64,000 nt of DNA from UBA12087 sp964370815 (lineage in GTDB: Bacteria; Chloroflexota; Anaerolineae; Anaerolineales; Villigracilaceae): NCBI GenBank assembly GCA_964370815.1, contig CAYJKQ010000001.1, forward strand, positions 248,001 through 312,000, read 5' to 3'. The translations under genes were made by a program, and so were the position numbers. Within the stretch, counting starts at the first letter, position 1. Every line of letters starts with the position of its first letter. This document shows positions 55,321-64,000 of this stretch, one piece after another. The notes under the pieces were generated by a model. That model had not been told where the DNA came from and did not search any database. It was given only the letters and a program-made list of their open reading frames with translations.

Positions 55321-57022
55321 TTTTATGTATGATTATTTCCTTTTGTTTTTGTTTGCGTTCAGGGTTTTTTTCTACAAAAATTGACTTACCCGTGAAAGGA
55401 TCCTGCTCTGTATAATACATCAAGGTTGAATATGTGGATGGGGTAGGAGTAAATATTTGAACTTGCTCTGGATTAATATTTAATTTCTTACTGGAATATG
55501 TTTTTAATTTCTGCATGTCAGCTTCATCACAACCAGGGTGAGCTGCGATCATATAGTAGGTTAGAAATTGTTTTTTTCCAGAAGATCTGGAAAAGTCATC
55601 AAATTTTTCTTTGAAACGTAGCAGGTTATTATTATCTGGTTTTCCCATTTTCTCCAGGACTTTTTTTTCAGAATGCTCAGGGGCAATTTTAAGTTGACCT
55701 GAAACATGATGGTTCGTTAATTCGCGAAAATAATCATCGCAATAGATGCTGTCAGAAAAAAGCAAATCATAACGAATACCTGAAGATATAAATACTTTTT
55801 TTATACCCTTGATCTTACGAATCTGTTTAATTAAATTAATGTTTGGTAAATGGGTTACTTTTAGTGCTGGACAAACATCCGGGGAAAGGCAGCGTTGATC
55901 CTGACATGCTCCATATTTGAGTTTTTTAAGGCACTCATATCCATACATATTTGCAGTTGGACCACCAACATCCTGAATATAGCCTTTAAAACCCGTAGTT
56001 CCGGTTAATAACTCGGCTTCAGCTAAAATCGATGCCTGGCTTCTCCACCGGATAGTACGCCCTTCATGAACTGCTATTGCACAAAAATTGCATTCCCCAT
56101 AACAGCCACGATGAGCGGATATGGAAAATCTGATGGTTTCAAGTGCTTTGACTGGTCCGAACTTTTCGTAATATGGGTGTTGTCCATATTCATAATTAAG
56201 GGAAAAAACTTCATCAAGTTCTGCCTGGGTTTGGTACTTGGAAGGCGGATTTTGAACCAGAAACCGGTCTGCATATTTTTGTACAAGTCCTTTTGCATTA
56301 AGTGGGTCATTATTTCGGTAAAAGGTATGAAACATTTGGGTAAAAGAATTTTTATCTTGGACCACATCTTCAAAAGAAGGTAATTCCAGATATTCCTCAG
56401 GCTTTTCGTTTGATATGTAGCATAGACCACTAACCAGATTTGGGTTTATCCCATTCTTGATGCAATTGGCAAACTCCAGAATTGATAATTCTGCCATCCC
56501 GTAAAGAAGGAAATCTGCTTTTGCATCGAATAAAATTGATCGCCTTATTCGATTGTCCCAATAATCATAATGTGCAACACGTCGCAGACTGGCTTCGATT
56601 CCACCCAGAACAATTGGTTTAGCATGAGATTGTGGATGATTCTGATTGGATAACCTGCGAATAAGGTTGGAATATACGATACTCGCTCGATCAGGTCGAC
56701 GATTGTTTATCCCGCCTGGAGAGTAGTCATCCAATCGTCGGTTTTTCTTCAACGCAGTATAGTTTGCAACCATGGAATCAACACAACCGGCAGATACACC
56801 CCAAAACAAAGCCGGCTCCCCGAGACGCCCTATATCTACTGTCTCATTTATGCCAGGTTGGGCAATAATGCCAACGCGATATCCATGTTTCACAAGTAGC
56901 TTTCCAATGACAGCTATACCGATATATGGACTATCGATATAGCTGTCGCCGGTTACCAGGATCACATCGAGGGAATCCCAGCCCAGTTTTTTCATTTCTT
57001 GATGAGTTGTTGGAAGAAACAT
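55313..57022 (-). CDS. YgiQ family radical SAM protein
   Basis: 569 aa. The N-terminal cobalamin-like region contains VILVTGDSYIDSPYIGIAVIGKLL and IVLGGIEASLRR. The radical SAM cluster is in SAHRGCYGECNFCAI (CxxxCxxC type), and the C-terminal IAPEHSEKKVLEKMGKP and FTPTPSTYSTLMYYTEQDP are YgiQ-specific. Family function is unknown. The chain lacks the longer C-terminal extension of some homologues. It lies 8 bp after glmS and overlaps the methyltransferase. Confidence 0.92.
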   Translation of the reverse strand: MFLPTTHQEMKKLGWDSLDVILVTGDSYIDSPYIGIAVIGKLLVKHGYRVGIIAQPGINETVDIGRLGEPALFWGVSAGCVDSMVANYTALKKNRRLDDYSPGGINNRRPDRASIVYSNLIRRLSNQNHPQSHAKPIVLGGIEASLRRVAHYDYWDNRIRRSILFDAKADFLLYGMAELSILEFANCIKNGINPNLVSGLCYISNEKPEEYLELPSFEDVVQDKNSFTQMFHTFYRNNDPLNAKGLVQKYADRFLVQNPPSKYQTQAELDEVFSLNYEYGQHPYYEKFGPVKALETIRFSISAHRGCYGECNFCAIAVHEGRTIRWRSQASILAEAELLTGTTGFKGYIQDVGGPTANMYGYECLKKLKYGACQDQRCLSPDVCPALKVTHLPNINLIKQIRKIKGIKKVFISSGIRYDLLFSDSIYCDDYFRELTNHHVSGQLKIAPEHSEKKVLEKMGKPDNNNLLRFKEKFDDFSRSSGKKQFLTYYMIAAHPGCDEADMQKLKTYSSKKLNINPEQVQIFTPTPSTYSTLMYYTEQDPFTGKSIFVEKNPERKQKQKEIIIHKNG

Positions 57023-57030
57023 TAGAATAT

Positions 57031-58872
57031 CTATTCCACGGTTACACTTTTAGCAAGGTTTCGTGGTTGATCAACATCCAAACCGCGGAAGGCTGCGATA
57101 TGATAAGCGAGCATTTGAAGGGGAATTACTATGATCGCTGGTGATAACATCCAAGGAGTTTCAGGAATCCAGAGTACATGATCTGCCAAAGGTATTATCA
57201 ACTCATCCCCTTCCGTGGCTGCTGCGATCACTATTCCACCACGAGCTTTGACTTGTTGAATCTGACTGATCATTTTCTCATGCCACGGATCTTTTGGTGC
57301 CAGGCATATAACTGGCATATTTTTATCTATCAAAGCGATAGGTCCATGCTTCATCTCACCAGCTGGGTATCCTTCAGCATGAATGTAGGATATTTCTTTT
57401 AGTTTTAGTGCACCTTCATAAGCAATGGGCATGTTTATACCCCTGCCCAAATATAGGCAATCACGAATATCTTTTAAGGCAAAAGAAATCTTTTCAACCT
57501 CGGGTTCAGTGTTAAGAACCCTGCTGACAAGATCTGGTATCAGTCGCAAGTCAGAAACAAGCTGGAACCGTGTGTTGGCATCAATTGATTCTCGCAGATC
57601 TGCCAATAATATGGCAAGCATGTACTGATCAATTATTGGAGCTGTGAATGCTTTGGTAGAAGCGACCCCGATCTCTGGACCTGTTTGCATGGCGATAAAA
57701 CCGTCAGCAAATCGCATAGCTTGAGAGCCAATTGCATTTACGATGGTCCATATTGTGGCTCCTTTTCGTCTTCCTTCTTCCATGGCTGCCAAAGTATCTG
57801 CTGTCTCTCCGGATTGGCTGATGGCAAGAACGATAGTATGCGAGTCAATGATGGGGTCACGATAGCGAAATTCAGACCCAATCTCCAATTCACATGGTAT
57901 CCGTGCTATTTTCTCAATCAGGTACTTACCTACCATCCCTGCGTAGGCTGCAGTCCCACAGGCAACAATATATATTTTCTTAATTTGATTGGCAAGCTCA
58001 GGGGTCAGGTTTAATTCTGGTAACCGGATTTTTCCAGATTTTAGATCTACTCGTCCCGCAAGTGTGTCGGTTAGTGAGCGTACTTGTTCATGGATTTCCT
58101 TTTGCATGAAATGCCGAAACTCTCCTTTCTCCGCAGAGACCGAATCCCATGCAATGGTGTGAACTTGGAGATCAACAGGTTTTCCTTCCAGAGTTTCCAC
58201 ACGAACAGAATCTCGAGTAACAATTGCCATTTGGCGCGATTCGAGAAAAATGACTTTTCGGGTATGGTCCAGGATGGCAGGTATGTCCGATGCGATGAAA
58301 TTCTCTCCTTCGCCTAACCCAATTACAACGCCACCGGCATTTCCAATACGGGCACAGACAATACGGTCAGGTTCATCCGATGAGAGCAAAACAATTCCAT
58401 GTGCCCCCTGGATCTGGTTAAAGGTTTTTCTGGCAGCTTCCTCTAAAAGAAGACCAGAAGCCTGATGATGTTCTACAAGTTGAACGATTGTCTCAGTATC
58501 AGTATCAGATTTGAATTCTGTACCTTCACTCGCCAATTCATCACGTAATTCAAGGAAATTTTCAACGATACCATTGTGAACAACAACAACTTTACCCGAA
58601 TTCCCTAAATGGGGATGGGCATTGCGCGCGCTTGGGGCACCATGCGTTGCCCAGCGTGTATGTCCTATGCCGGGTGTTCCGGTAATAGGAGACTCATGGA
58701 CTAATTTTTCCAGGCGTTCGAGTTTTCCTGAGTCGCGGCGGATGATGATCTCACCATCTTGAATGATTGCAATTCCAGCAGAATCATAACCACGATACTC
58801 AAGCCTCTTTAGTCCATCTAAAATAATAGGTGTTGCATCACGTGGTCCAATATAACCAACAATACCACACAT
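57031..58872 (-). CDS. glmS: Glutamine--fructose-6-phosphate aminotransferase
   Basis: ATG 58872 with GGAGGGG upstream gives 613 aa beginning MCGIVGYIGPRDATPI. Cys2 is the glutaminase nucleophile once Met is removed. The 5' frame up to 59073 runs through the ribozyme and is not coding. Motifs are GHTRWATHGAPS, HNGIVENFLELRDEL, two SIS domains (VACGTAAYAGMVGKYLIEKIA, ISQSGETADTLAAMEE) and the C-terminal RGLDVDQPRNLAKSVTVE. It makes glucosamine-6-phosphate from fructose-6-phosphate and glutamine. A glmS ribozyme precedes it. Confidence 0.97.
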   Translation of the reverse strand: MCGIVGYIGPRDATPIILDGLKRLEYRGYDSAGIAIIQDGEIIIRRDSGKLERLEKLVHESPITGTPGIGHTRWATHGAPSARNAHPHLGNSGKVVVVHNGIVENFLELRDELASEGTEFKSDTDTETIVQLVEHHQASGLLLEEAARKTFNQIQGAHGIVLLSSDEPDRIVCARIGNAGGVVIGLGEGENFIASDIPAILDHTRKVIFLESRQMAIVTRDSVRVETLEGKPVDLQVHTIAWDSVSAEKGEFRHFMQKEIHEQVRSLTDTLAGRVDLKSGKIRLPELNLTPELANQIKKIYIVACGTAAYAGMVGKYLIEKIARIPCELEIGSEFRYRDPIIDSHTIVLAISQSGETADTLAAMEEGRRKGATIWTIVNAIGSQAMRFADGFIAMQTGPEIGVASTKAFTAPIIDQYMLAILLADLRESIDANTRFQLVSDLRLIPDLVSRVLNTEPEVEKISFALKDIRDCLYLGRGINMPIAYEGALKLKEISYIHAEGYPAGEMKHGPIALIDKNMPVICLAPKDPWHEKMISQIQQVKARGGIVIAAATEGDELIIPLADHVLWIPETPWMLSPAIIVIPLQMLAYHIAAFRGLDVDQPRNLAKSVTVE

Positions 58873-58924
58873 AAAAACCCCTCCATTGTTATTGCCATAA
58901 CTGCTTTTTTGCCTAAAAAGTTGC

Positions 58925-59104
58925 CTGGTTAGGATTGTTGGCAGTATATTAAATTGGAGGGAAAGGTGTTGGGATTGGCACTCCCAGAGGGCTTCCGCTG
59001 ATCGTTCGATTTTCTCCTGATTTTTAGTCAGAATTAGCCCTGCTTCGAAGCAGGGAACCCTCATCCTCGTCAACTCTGGTAATCGAAACCAGAGTCCATG
59101 CGCT
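58925..59104 (-). ncRNA. glmS ribozyme/riboswitch, with insertion
   Basis: On the minus strand the core runs AGCGC (59104-59100), GGACT, P1 stem ACTCTGGT/ACCAGAGT, GTTGACGAGG (59074-59065), then GAGGG and later ATCGAACGATCAGCGG and AAGCCCTC (to 58987). This matches the glmS ribozyme consensus closely in order and sequence. Predicted cleavage is between 59104 and 59103. An extra hairpin (59038-59055, 8-bp stem) and a second small one near 59014-59029 are inserted before ATCGA. P3/P4 elements lie downstream, with an approximate 3' limit. Glucosamine-6-phosphate would trigger cleavage and lower glmS mRNA. Confidence 0.88.
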
Positions 59105-59696
59105 GACCTTTCCTTTTGGATGGATCAATCATGACAAAAAAGTCACGATTATTTGTATATACCTGCTTGGAAATGATTTGTTTATGGGATAAATCTAATT
59201 AAAAAAATCAACTACCTCTCTTTTGATTCTCCAGCAGGTACATTCAAATTATACCTTAACAAGGAAGGAGGATTTTCAGAGAGGAACAATTAAACCATCC
59301 ACCATGAAAACTTGGGTGGTTTGAATAATGATCGTTTCAGAAATTTTATAGATTGGTTTTTTATTGTATTCGAGCAATTCGGTAATTATCGTACAAGGGA
59401 TTTAACATTTATAAAACATCTGCATGCATATAAAAAGGTGGAATTGAGAATCTGAGTGAGATTTTACCTTGATGATTTCAAGCAATCCGGTGTTAATTCG
59501 GTTTTTCTATAATTTGGTGGTCAAAAAGCTCAACATCTCGATTGCTTTAGTCTAAGGAGTGGATAAATTACAATAGCTCGCCATCCACATCAATTTGGGG
59601 TAACTGGATTGGATAATTCCTAATGTAAACCACCAGTCGTGTGGGTCAAGATTCATAAATATTAAGGTTAATTGAATTATCGCGATTAATAGATGA
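59105..59696. other. Intergenic region upstream of the glmS ribozyme
   Basis: About 590 bp without a convincing gene. TATAAT occurs on the minus strand at 59253-59248, a candidate -10 for the glmS transcript with no good -35. Short minus-strand frames near 59552-59764 overlap the GNAT end and have no recognisable motif. Nothing else seen. Confidence 0.5.
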
Positions 59697-60842
59697 TTAA
59701 TTGAAGTGAAGCTGGTATACATGGTGTATTTTGGAGAAATTGATTCCGAAATTCTCCAATTCACGTTGCATATTATAGTTGTCTACGCCAATTTGAATGA
59801 TTTCAGCATGGCGAAATTGACCACTTTCAACGATGGACTTTTGCATTTCGCTGAAAAGCAAAGCAGTACCTCCCAGGCCGCGGTATTCTTCTATTAACCC
59901 TGCTCCATTGATATTGATCCAATCGGTTTTTTTTAACTCTCGTAAAAGAGTTACCCATCCGAATGGAAAGATCCGTCCCGCTGTTCTTTGAAGTGCTCCA
60001 GAAATATCAGGATACGCCAGGAGGAATCCAACCATTTTCTTAATTTCATGGTTTTCGGAGTTGGTATGAATAACAATTTTTATCAACGATGGATCTGCAA
60101 ACCACATTAATTGTGAGGCAAGTGATTTTGCTTCGAAATCCGTAAGGGGTATTCCTCCGGATGTCCCTCCCAATGCACCGTTGTATAGATCTTTTAGTTT
60201 TGGGATCAATACTTTTAAGTCATTACGTTTTTTAAAACGCGAAACCGTTAATCCCCGTCTTTGTTGAATGCGCTTTGATAATTCGTGAATTCGAATTGGA
60301 AACTCCATTGCAGCATTCATATAACCGGAAACAGATTCGCTGGCGACCTCAAACCCCAAACCTTCTAAAAGATCTATGTAATAAGGTGGATTATAAGGAA
60401 TTCCAAGCGCAGGTCGATATTTATAACCTTTTGCTAACATTCCGAATCCATCCAGGGGCGTAAACCCTTTCGGACCTATGAGTTTATTTAATCCTTGTGA
60501 TCTTGCCCAACCAATTGCAGCTTCAAAAAGCATGGAGGCTGTTTCAGGATTATTTTCACACTCAAATAAATAAAAAAAGGCAGTTGTTTCTTGGTTATGG
60601 TCGTTAAATAGACGATTGTTGGTAACAGCAATTCGACCAGTAGGTAGGTTATCCCTCTTGGTAAGGAAAAAAGCTGCCTGTGAATGTTTGTAAAAAGGAT
60701 ATTTTCGAACGTTGAATCTTACTCGTTCATCCATTAAGAGGGGAGGAACCCATTCAGGAATATTCTTATAAATAATGAATGGCAGTCGCATGAATTGACG
60801 CACCAATTTTTTATTTGATGGGTTAACTTGAACAATTTCCAT
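59697..60842 (-). CDS. GNAT-like N-acetyltransferase family protein
   Basis: 381 aa. The C-terminal region GAGLIEEYRGLGGTALLFSEMQKSI is an acetyl-CoA-binding-like segment (RGxGG), followed by AEIIQIGVDNYNMQRELENFGI. N-terminal motifs PFIIYKNIPEWVPPLLMDERV and IGPKGFTPLDGFGMLAKGY are conserved in a family of large GNAT-fold proteins found in environmental bacteria. Function unknown. It is 40 bp after the MFS gene on the same strand. Confidence 0.8.
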   Translation of the reverse strand: MEIVQVNPSNKKLVRQFMRLPFIIYKNIPEWVPPLLMDERVRFNVRKYPFYKHSQAAFFLTKRDNLPTGRIAVTNNRLFNDHNQETTAFFYLFECENNPETASMLFEAAIGWARSQGLNKLIGPKGFTPLDGFGMLAKGYKYRPALGIPYNPPYYIDLLEGLGFEVASESVSGYMNAAMEFPIRIHELSKRIQQRRGLTVSRFKKRNDLKVLIPKLKDLYNGALGGTSGGIPLTDFEAKSLASQLMWFADPSLIKIVIHTNSENHEIKKMVGFLLAYPDISGALQRTAGRIFPFGWVTLLRELKKTDWININGAGLIEEYRGLGGTALLFSEMQKSIVESGQFRHAEIIQIGVDNYNMQRELENFGINFSKIHHVYQLHFN

Positions 60843-60882
60843 ATATAAACTGAGCGTTGAAGGGCTTTAGAAGGTTTGAAGG

Positions 60883-62208
60883 TTATCCAACATCAGTATT
60901 GTTTTTCTGGAGACTTGCTCTTTCTGCCATTTGATTTCGCAGAGTCTTGATATCTCCATCAATAAAAAATAGAGCTCCCAGATAAAGGAAGAAACATAAT
61001 ACCCAAGTCGAAACACAAATTGTTAAAATTGCTGTTTGTTTGGTTGTGGCTAAAGCAATTGAGCCTGCAATAATTGGAGCCAGCGCAGCACCACTATTCT
61101 CAATAAAATATTCCACAGCCTGGGCGGTCGAACGTACCTCTGGAGGAGTTATGTCAAATATCGTTGAAAGAACATTTGGCGAGGAAAAAGGCATAAAGAG
61201 AGCAGTAAGTGACATCCAAACGAAGAAAGTGGTCTTCTGATCGACTGGTGTTAACAAAGCCAGTAGTAAGAACAGTGCGCCTAATATTACGCCGATGGAA
61301 GAAATAATTATGCGACCTTTTTTGGTTTTCTTGAATAACCAGTCGCCCAATGTACCCCCCACGAAATAACCCAATGATAGGATAAGAATTACAGGTCCCA
61401 TAACAAATAATACAGAATTGTTATCATAACCTCGTTCAGACAATAGATAACCTATAAAAAAATAAGTGATCACGTTCCATGGGAAGACACCTGCGAATCC
61501 CTGTAAGAAGATAAACCACATGGTTTTCTTTTTAAAAATTAATTTTGCTTCTTTTATTGAGAACTTGAATTGTCCAACTTCTTGTATACCTTCAAATTCA
61601 GGTTCTGCTTGTCCTCGAGGCATATCTTTGACAAAAAAGAATATTAAAATAGCCATGATAATCCCTAAGAAGCCAGTGATCAAAAAGATAGAACGCCAGC
61701 CCTCAAGATTAAATAGCTTTCCATCAAGTGTTGGGGCGATCATCAAAGCCAGGATCATACCTGCGAGATAACCCAGCGGTTGGGGAACCTGAAGAATCCC
61801 ATAAACCTTACCACGAACTTTCGGAGGGAAATAATCAGCGACCAGGCTATACAAACCGGGGTAAGAAGAATCATCAATACCAGTTGTTGCACGGGTTCCA
61901 AGGAATTGGGGGTAAGTTATTACGATAGAGCTCAACCAGGTGGTCGCACCCCAGATTAAGGATGCAAGCGCCAGAAGCTTTGCACGAGCATATCGGTCAT
62001 ACAAATACCCCCAAATTGGGAAAAGAATTGTACCGATTATTAATGCTCCGGAATTAACCAAACCCCATTGAAGATCATTTAAATTAAAAGTTTTACTAAT
62101 AGGTATTTGAAGGGACCCTATAAGCAATTTATCTGTCTGATGAAGGAATATAAAGAAAAAGAATATTACAACAACGAATACAGGGTATGTTTTTCGGTTT
62201 TTATTCAT
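60883..62208 (-). CDS. MFS transporter
   Basis: 441 aa, 12 predicted membrane segments. The loop-2 motif A is GYLYDRYARAKLL and IPIWGYLYDR; GTRATTGIDDSSYPGLYSLVADYFPPKVRGKVYGIL contains the MFS 'R-x-G' region; the second half has GGTLGDWLFKKTKKGR as motif A'. It resembles organic-acid/sugar-phosphate permeases. Substrate unknown. It probably shares its transcript with the GNAT-like gene. Confidence 0.88.
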   Translation of the reverse strand: MNKNRKTYPVFVVVIFFFFIFLHQTDKLLIGSLQIPISKTFNLNDLQWGLVNSGALIIGTILFPIWGYLYDRYARAKLLALASLIWGATTWLSSIVITYPQFLGTRATTGIDDSSYPGLYSLVADYFPPKVRGKVYGILQVPQPLGYLAGMILALMIAPTLDGKLFNLEGWRSIFLITGFLGIIMAILIFFFVKDMPRGQAEPEFEGIQEVGQFKFSIKEAKLIFKKKTMWFIFLQGFAGVFPWNVITYFFIGYLLSERGYDNNSVLFVMGPVILILSLGYFVGGTLGDWLFKKTKKGRIIISSIGVILGALFLLLALLTPVDQKTTFFVWMSLTALFMPFSSPNVLSTIFDITPPEVRSTAQAVEYFIENSGAALAPIIAGSIALATTKQTAILTICVSTWVLCFFLYLGALFFIDGDIKTLRNQMAERASLQKNNTDVG

Positions 62209-62357
62209 TCTGATTCCTTAAAAATAGGATAATTATTGTTAAAAGTTTACAGCATTATACGCTTCAAGTCAATCAGCTCATGGAAAAATCAACCAACTTA
62301 AATGGTGGTCGTAATTTGGAAATTATTTTTTTAATTAATAAAGGATCTGGGAAATTA

Positions 62358-62669
62358 ATGTCAATAGCTGAAACGATTGGTACAATTTTAGGTTTGAGGC
62401 TTCCCTGGTTATTTTTAATTTTGCCTCAAGCGGCATATGAGGGTCATTCATGGAACCATTTCCGATCAAAGCTCACATTTTTTTGGATAACTCCTTTTCT
62501 AATAGCTCAATGGTATTGGATTTTATTTAGATATCTGAAGAACCTTCGATCTGGTAACACTCGCCGCGTGAATCGCAGTAATTACATTGAAGTTGGCGGC
62601 CACGATACAGATTCTTGTTGTATTTCAATCCAAACCGGGGATTCAGTTGAGAAACACTTGAGAGCATGA
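62358..62669 (+). CDS. Possible small hydrophobic protein
   Basis: An open frame of about 103 codons from ATG 62358 (MSIAETIGTILGLRLPWLFL), with AAAGGA upstream and two hydrophobic stretches (about 10-25 and 42-60). A start at 62280 is possible. The tail is polar with a Cys pair. No family is recognised; weak support. Confidence 0.3.
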   Translation: MSIAETIGTILGLRLPWLFLILPQAAYEGHSWNHFRSKLTFFWITPFLIAQWYWILFRYLKNLRSGNTRRVNRSNYIEVGGHDTDSCCISIQTGDSVEKHLRA

Positions 62670-62748
62670 CATTGTTTTGATTTCTTTGATCATATTTTTG
62701 AGTATAGCTTGTTAGTCATCTTATTTTATGATAAAATTTTACACACAT

Positions 62749-62822
62749 CGGGGCGTGGCTCAGCCCGGTAGAGCGCGCGGTTCGGGATCGTGAGGTCGGC
62801 GGTTCAAATCCGCCCGCCCCGA
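62749..62822 (+). tRNA. tRNA-Pro (anticodon CGG)
   Basis: Acceptor CGGGGCG/CGCCCCG, D-arm region GGCTCAGCCCGGTAGAGC, anticodon loop TTCGGGA (CGG), T-loop GGTTCAAATCC, discriminator A, no encoded CCA. Confidence 0.93.
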
Positions 62823-62830
62823 CTTAAAAA

Positions 62831-62858
62831 AACAGTCGATCATTTGGGATCGGCTGTT
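62831..62858 (+). terminator. Hairpin after tRNA-Pro
   Basis: AACAGTCGATC/GATCGGCTGTT, an 11-bp stem with one G-U pair and a 6-nt loop, directly after the tRNA. The T-run is weak. Confidence 0.6.
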
Positions 62859-63001
62859 CGTATATATCACACGATTCAGCTGACAGTATAATTTAGAAAA
62901 AGTATTAAAGTAAACTTTACGTGGGTGTATATTCGCGCGAGAACATAACATTGATTGTAGCTCACTCTCGTAAATCCGAAGTTGAATATAATTTACGTTG
63001 A

Positions 63002-63042
63002 TTGAATTGATTGAATTATTGAATTATTGAATTATTGAATTA
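63002..63042. repeat. TTGAATTA short tandem repeat
   Basis: TTGAATTA is repeated four times perfectly at 63011-63042, preceded by a degenerate copy (TTGAATTGA). Non-coding, AT-only apart from one G per unit. Confidence 0.8.
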
Positions 63043-63065
63043 AACTCACTAATAGTAAAAAGATA

Positions 63066-63176
63066 ATGGGTATCCACGCAAACAATTTAATCCAAAAATA
63101 TTTTTCTTCAATCTTAACATTCATAATTCTAATCGCTTCGCTTGTGGTTGTTCTTGTATTAGTTTTTCGTTGGTAG
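63066..63176 (+). CDS. Possible 36-residue single-span membrane peptide
   Basis: ATG 63066 to TAG 63176. A strongly hydrophobic segment (ILTFIILIASLVVVLVLVF) follows a short polar N-terminus. No strong ribosome site (AAAAAGATA). It ends 6 bp before the next ORF, so the two may form a small unit. Confidence 0.4.
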   Translation: MGIHANNLIQKYFSSILTFIILIASLVVVLVLVFRW

Positions 63177-63182
63177 TGAAAA

Positions 63183-63449
63183 ATGCGTCAGTATCATAAA
63201 ATGGAGCATATCAACTTGCTTATCGACAGATTGGAGCGCTTGTCTGCTGATTCAATATGGTCCCATCGAGCAAGTGGAATTCGTGGTTCATTACTGGAAT
63301 GCCTGGAAGAACATAATGGGAGATATTCAAAGATAACTTCAGAGAAGTTGGATTCTCTTTTGGATCAGGGATTTGAAGTATTGGAACAAGCAATTAGAAA
63401 AAGTTTGTTTAAGAAGAGAATCAAGGTAAAACACCATAATTGCAGATAA
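63183..63449 (+). CDS. Small uncharacterised protein
   Basis: 88 aa (or 82 from ATG 63201, MEHINLLIDRLERLSADSIW). Predicted helical, with a leucine pattern and the basic C-terminus FKKRIKVKHHN. No recognised domain. It follows the hydrophobic peptide gene by 6 bp. Probably real because the frame keeps a coherent amphipathic pattern. Confidence 0.5.
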   Translation: MRQYHKMEHINLLIDRLERLSADSIWSHRASGIRGSLLECLEEHNGRYSKITSEKLDSLLDQGFEVLEQAIRKSLFKKRIKVKHHNCR

Positions 63450-63626
63450 GTCTAGGAAAAAAAAGTAAGAATAATTTCGCCAGATTAAAGAAGAACGAAT
63501 TAAAAATCCGGAACAAATGTTGGATATTTGCATCCAATAGATCTGCCAGAAATTGAATTGTGATTATTTTTAATTTTCCCCAAGTAATTAGACAGATACA
63601 AACTTAATGGAGGAAATGGAGAAAAA

Positions 63627-64000
63627 ATGGATATAGCTATCATGGTGGAAGGACAAAATGGATTAAATTGGCACCGTTGGAAGAATTTGGCTGCTGCTGT
63701 GGAAGATTTGGGATTTTTTGGTTTATTTCGTTCTGACCATTTTACCAATATGGCACCCCCGGATAAGGATTCTCTTGAATTATGGGTTTCGCTCACATGG
63801 CTGGCAAGTCATACCCATCGAATCCAATTTGGACCTTTGGTGACTCCTTTTTCATTCAGGCACCCTGTGATCACAGCACGCATGGCTTCGGCGGTGGACG
63901 ATTTATCTGGTGGAAGGCTAATTCTCGGTTTAGGTGCTGGTTGGCAGAGACGTGAGCATGAGATTTTTGGTTTTGACTTGATGGAACCTAATGCACGTTT
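63627..64000 (+). CDS. LLM-class (F420/FMN) oxidoreductase, 5' part
   Basis: ATG 63627 with GGAGG upstream, about 124 codons to the window end. It starts MDIAIMVEGQNGLNWHRWK, then EDLGFFGLFRSDHFTN and LAFGPLVTPFSFRHP-like text (IQFGPLVTPFSFRHPVITARMASAVDD), then LSGGRLILGLGAGWQRREHE. These are luciferase-like TIM-barrel motifs. It would oxidise or reduce a substrate with F420 or FMN. Truncated by the window. Confidence 0.87.
   Translation, partial: MDIAIMVEGQNGLNWHRWKNLAAAVEDLGFFGLFRSDHFTNMAPPDKDSLELWVSLTWLASHTHRIQFGPLVTPFSFRHPVITARMASAVDDLSGGRLILGLGAGWQRREHEIFGFDLMEPNAR

Noticed and set aside
58873..59073. Upstream in-frame extension of glmS (67 codons)
   Set aside because: It runs through the ribozyme core; GlmS must begin MCGI so that Cys becomes N-terminal.
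59281..59330. Weak inverted repeat (ACCATCCACC ... GGGTGGTTT)
   Set aside because: Mismatched and without a T-run; cannot be distinguished from chance.
59552..59764. Minus-strand ORF overlapping the GNAT-like gene end
   Set aside because: No motif, and the overlap with a well-supported gene makes it a chance frame.
1..64000. CRISPR arrays, prophage or insertion sequences
   Set aside because: No repeat-spacer pattern, transposase, integrase or terminal inverted repeats were seen anywhere in the window.

Overview
The window reads as an AT-rich chromosome segment of a Chloroflexota bacterium, most likely an Anaerolineae-type anaerobe. That placement is an inference. It rests on the mix of a 2-oxoacid:ferredoxin oxidoreductase, a short nuoB-nuoCD-nuoI set, a leucine-type ABC transporter, ScpA, RicT, FtsH and Lon, and a multi-domain HTH protein of a type I associate with this phylum. 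No phage, insertion sequence or CRISPR array was seen. Most of the window is dense core and metabolic genes. The two long non-coding stretches are about 9.7-10.3 kb and 58.9-59.7 kb.

Left part (1-12.5 kb, minus strand): livK-H-M-G-F encodes a branched-chain amino-acid/amide importer driven by a good promoter, with a perfect 14-bp stem between livK and livH. Downstream lie an ornithine cyclodeaminase-like gene, a DadA/SoxB-like FAD oxidoreductase, cinA and a truncated amidohydrolase (MTA/SAH deaminase type). This fits amino-acid uptake and catabolism. A LysM-M23 peptidase, a DUF192 gene and a CheY-like receiver follow. Centre-left (12.6-30.6 kb): ftsH; an acyl-CoA ligase; miaA-yraN; an uncharacterised two-gene unit (525 and 145 aa, both apparently winged-helix/nucleic-acid binding); tRNA-Arg; a probable Hsp20 remnant; lon; a receiver, GNAT and moaB string; efp; a Cys-rich small gene; a HAD-DinB fusion broken at an A8 run; fabF-fabH; an alpha/beta hydrolase; and scpA.

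Centre-right (30.7-42.5 kb, plus strand): moaC-moaD-moaE-thrC-moxR-DUF58, an MBL hydrolase, then argF-rocD-ald-CoA transferase-pyk. The last five suggest arginine/ornithine and alanine interconversion feeding pyruvate and acyl-CoA. The bidirectional terminator at 42.55 kb separates them from korAB on the minus strand, itself preceded by a GntR regulator with a palindromic operator.

Right part (46-64 kb): M20 peptidase, LmbE-type deacetylase, ricT, mrp (lacking the usual CxxC) and a 34-aa upstream ORF. Next comes nuoI-nuoCD-nuoB, divergent from a SufR-like Cys-containing winged-helix regulator across a 34-bp perfect palindrome that abuts both promoters. Then an rRNA-type methyltransferase, YgiQ-type radical SAM protein and glmS. 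The glmS leader contains a glmS ribozyme core with an unusual hairpin insertion. The end holds a GNAT-like protein, an MFS transporter, tRNA-Pro, small ORFs and the start of an LLM-class oxidoreductase.

The most notable signals are the glmS ribozyme, the nuo/regulator palindrome, the partial complex I cluster, the uncharacterised 17.9-19.9 kb pair, and several core proteins with altered key residues (CinA, Mrp, EF-P).
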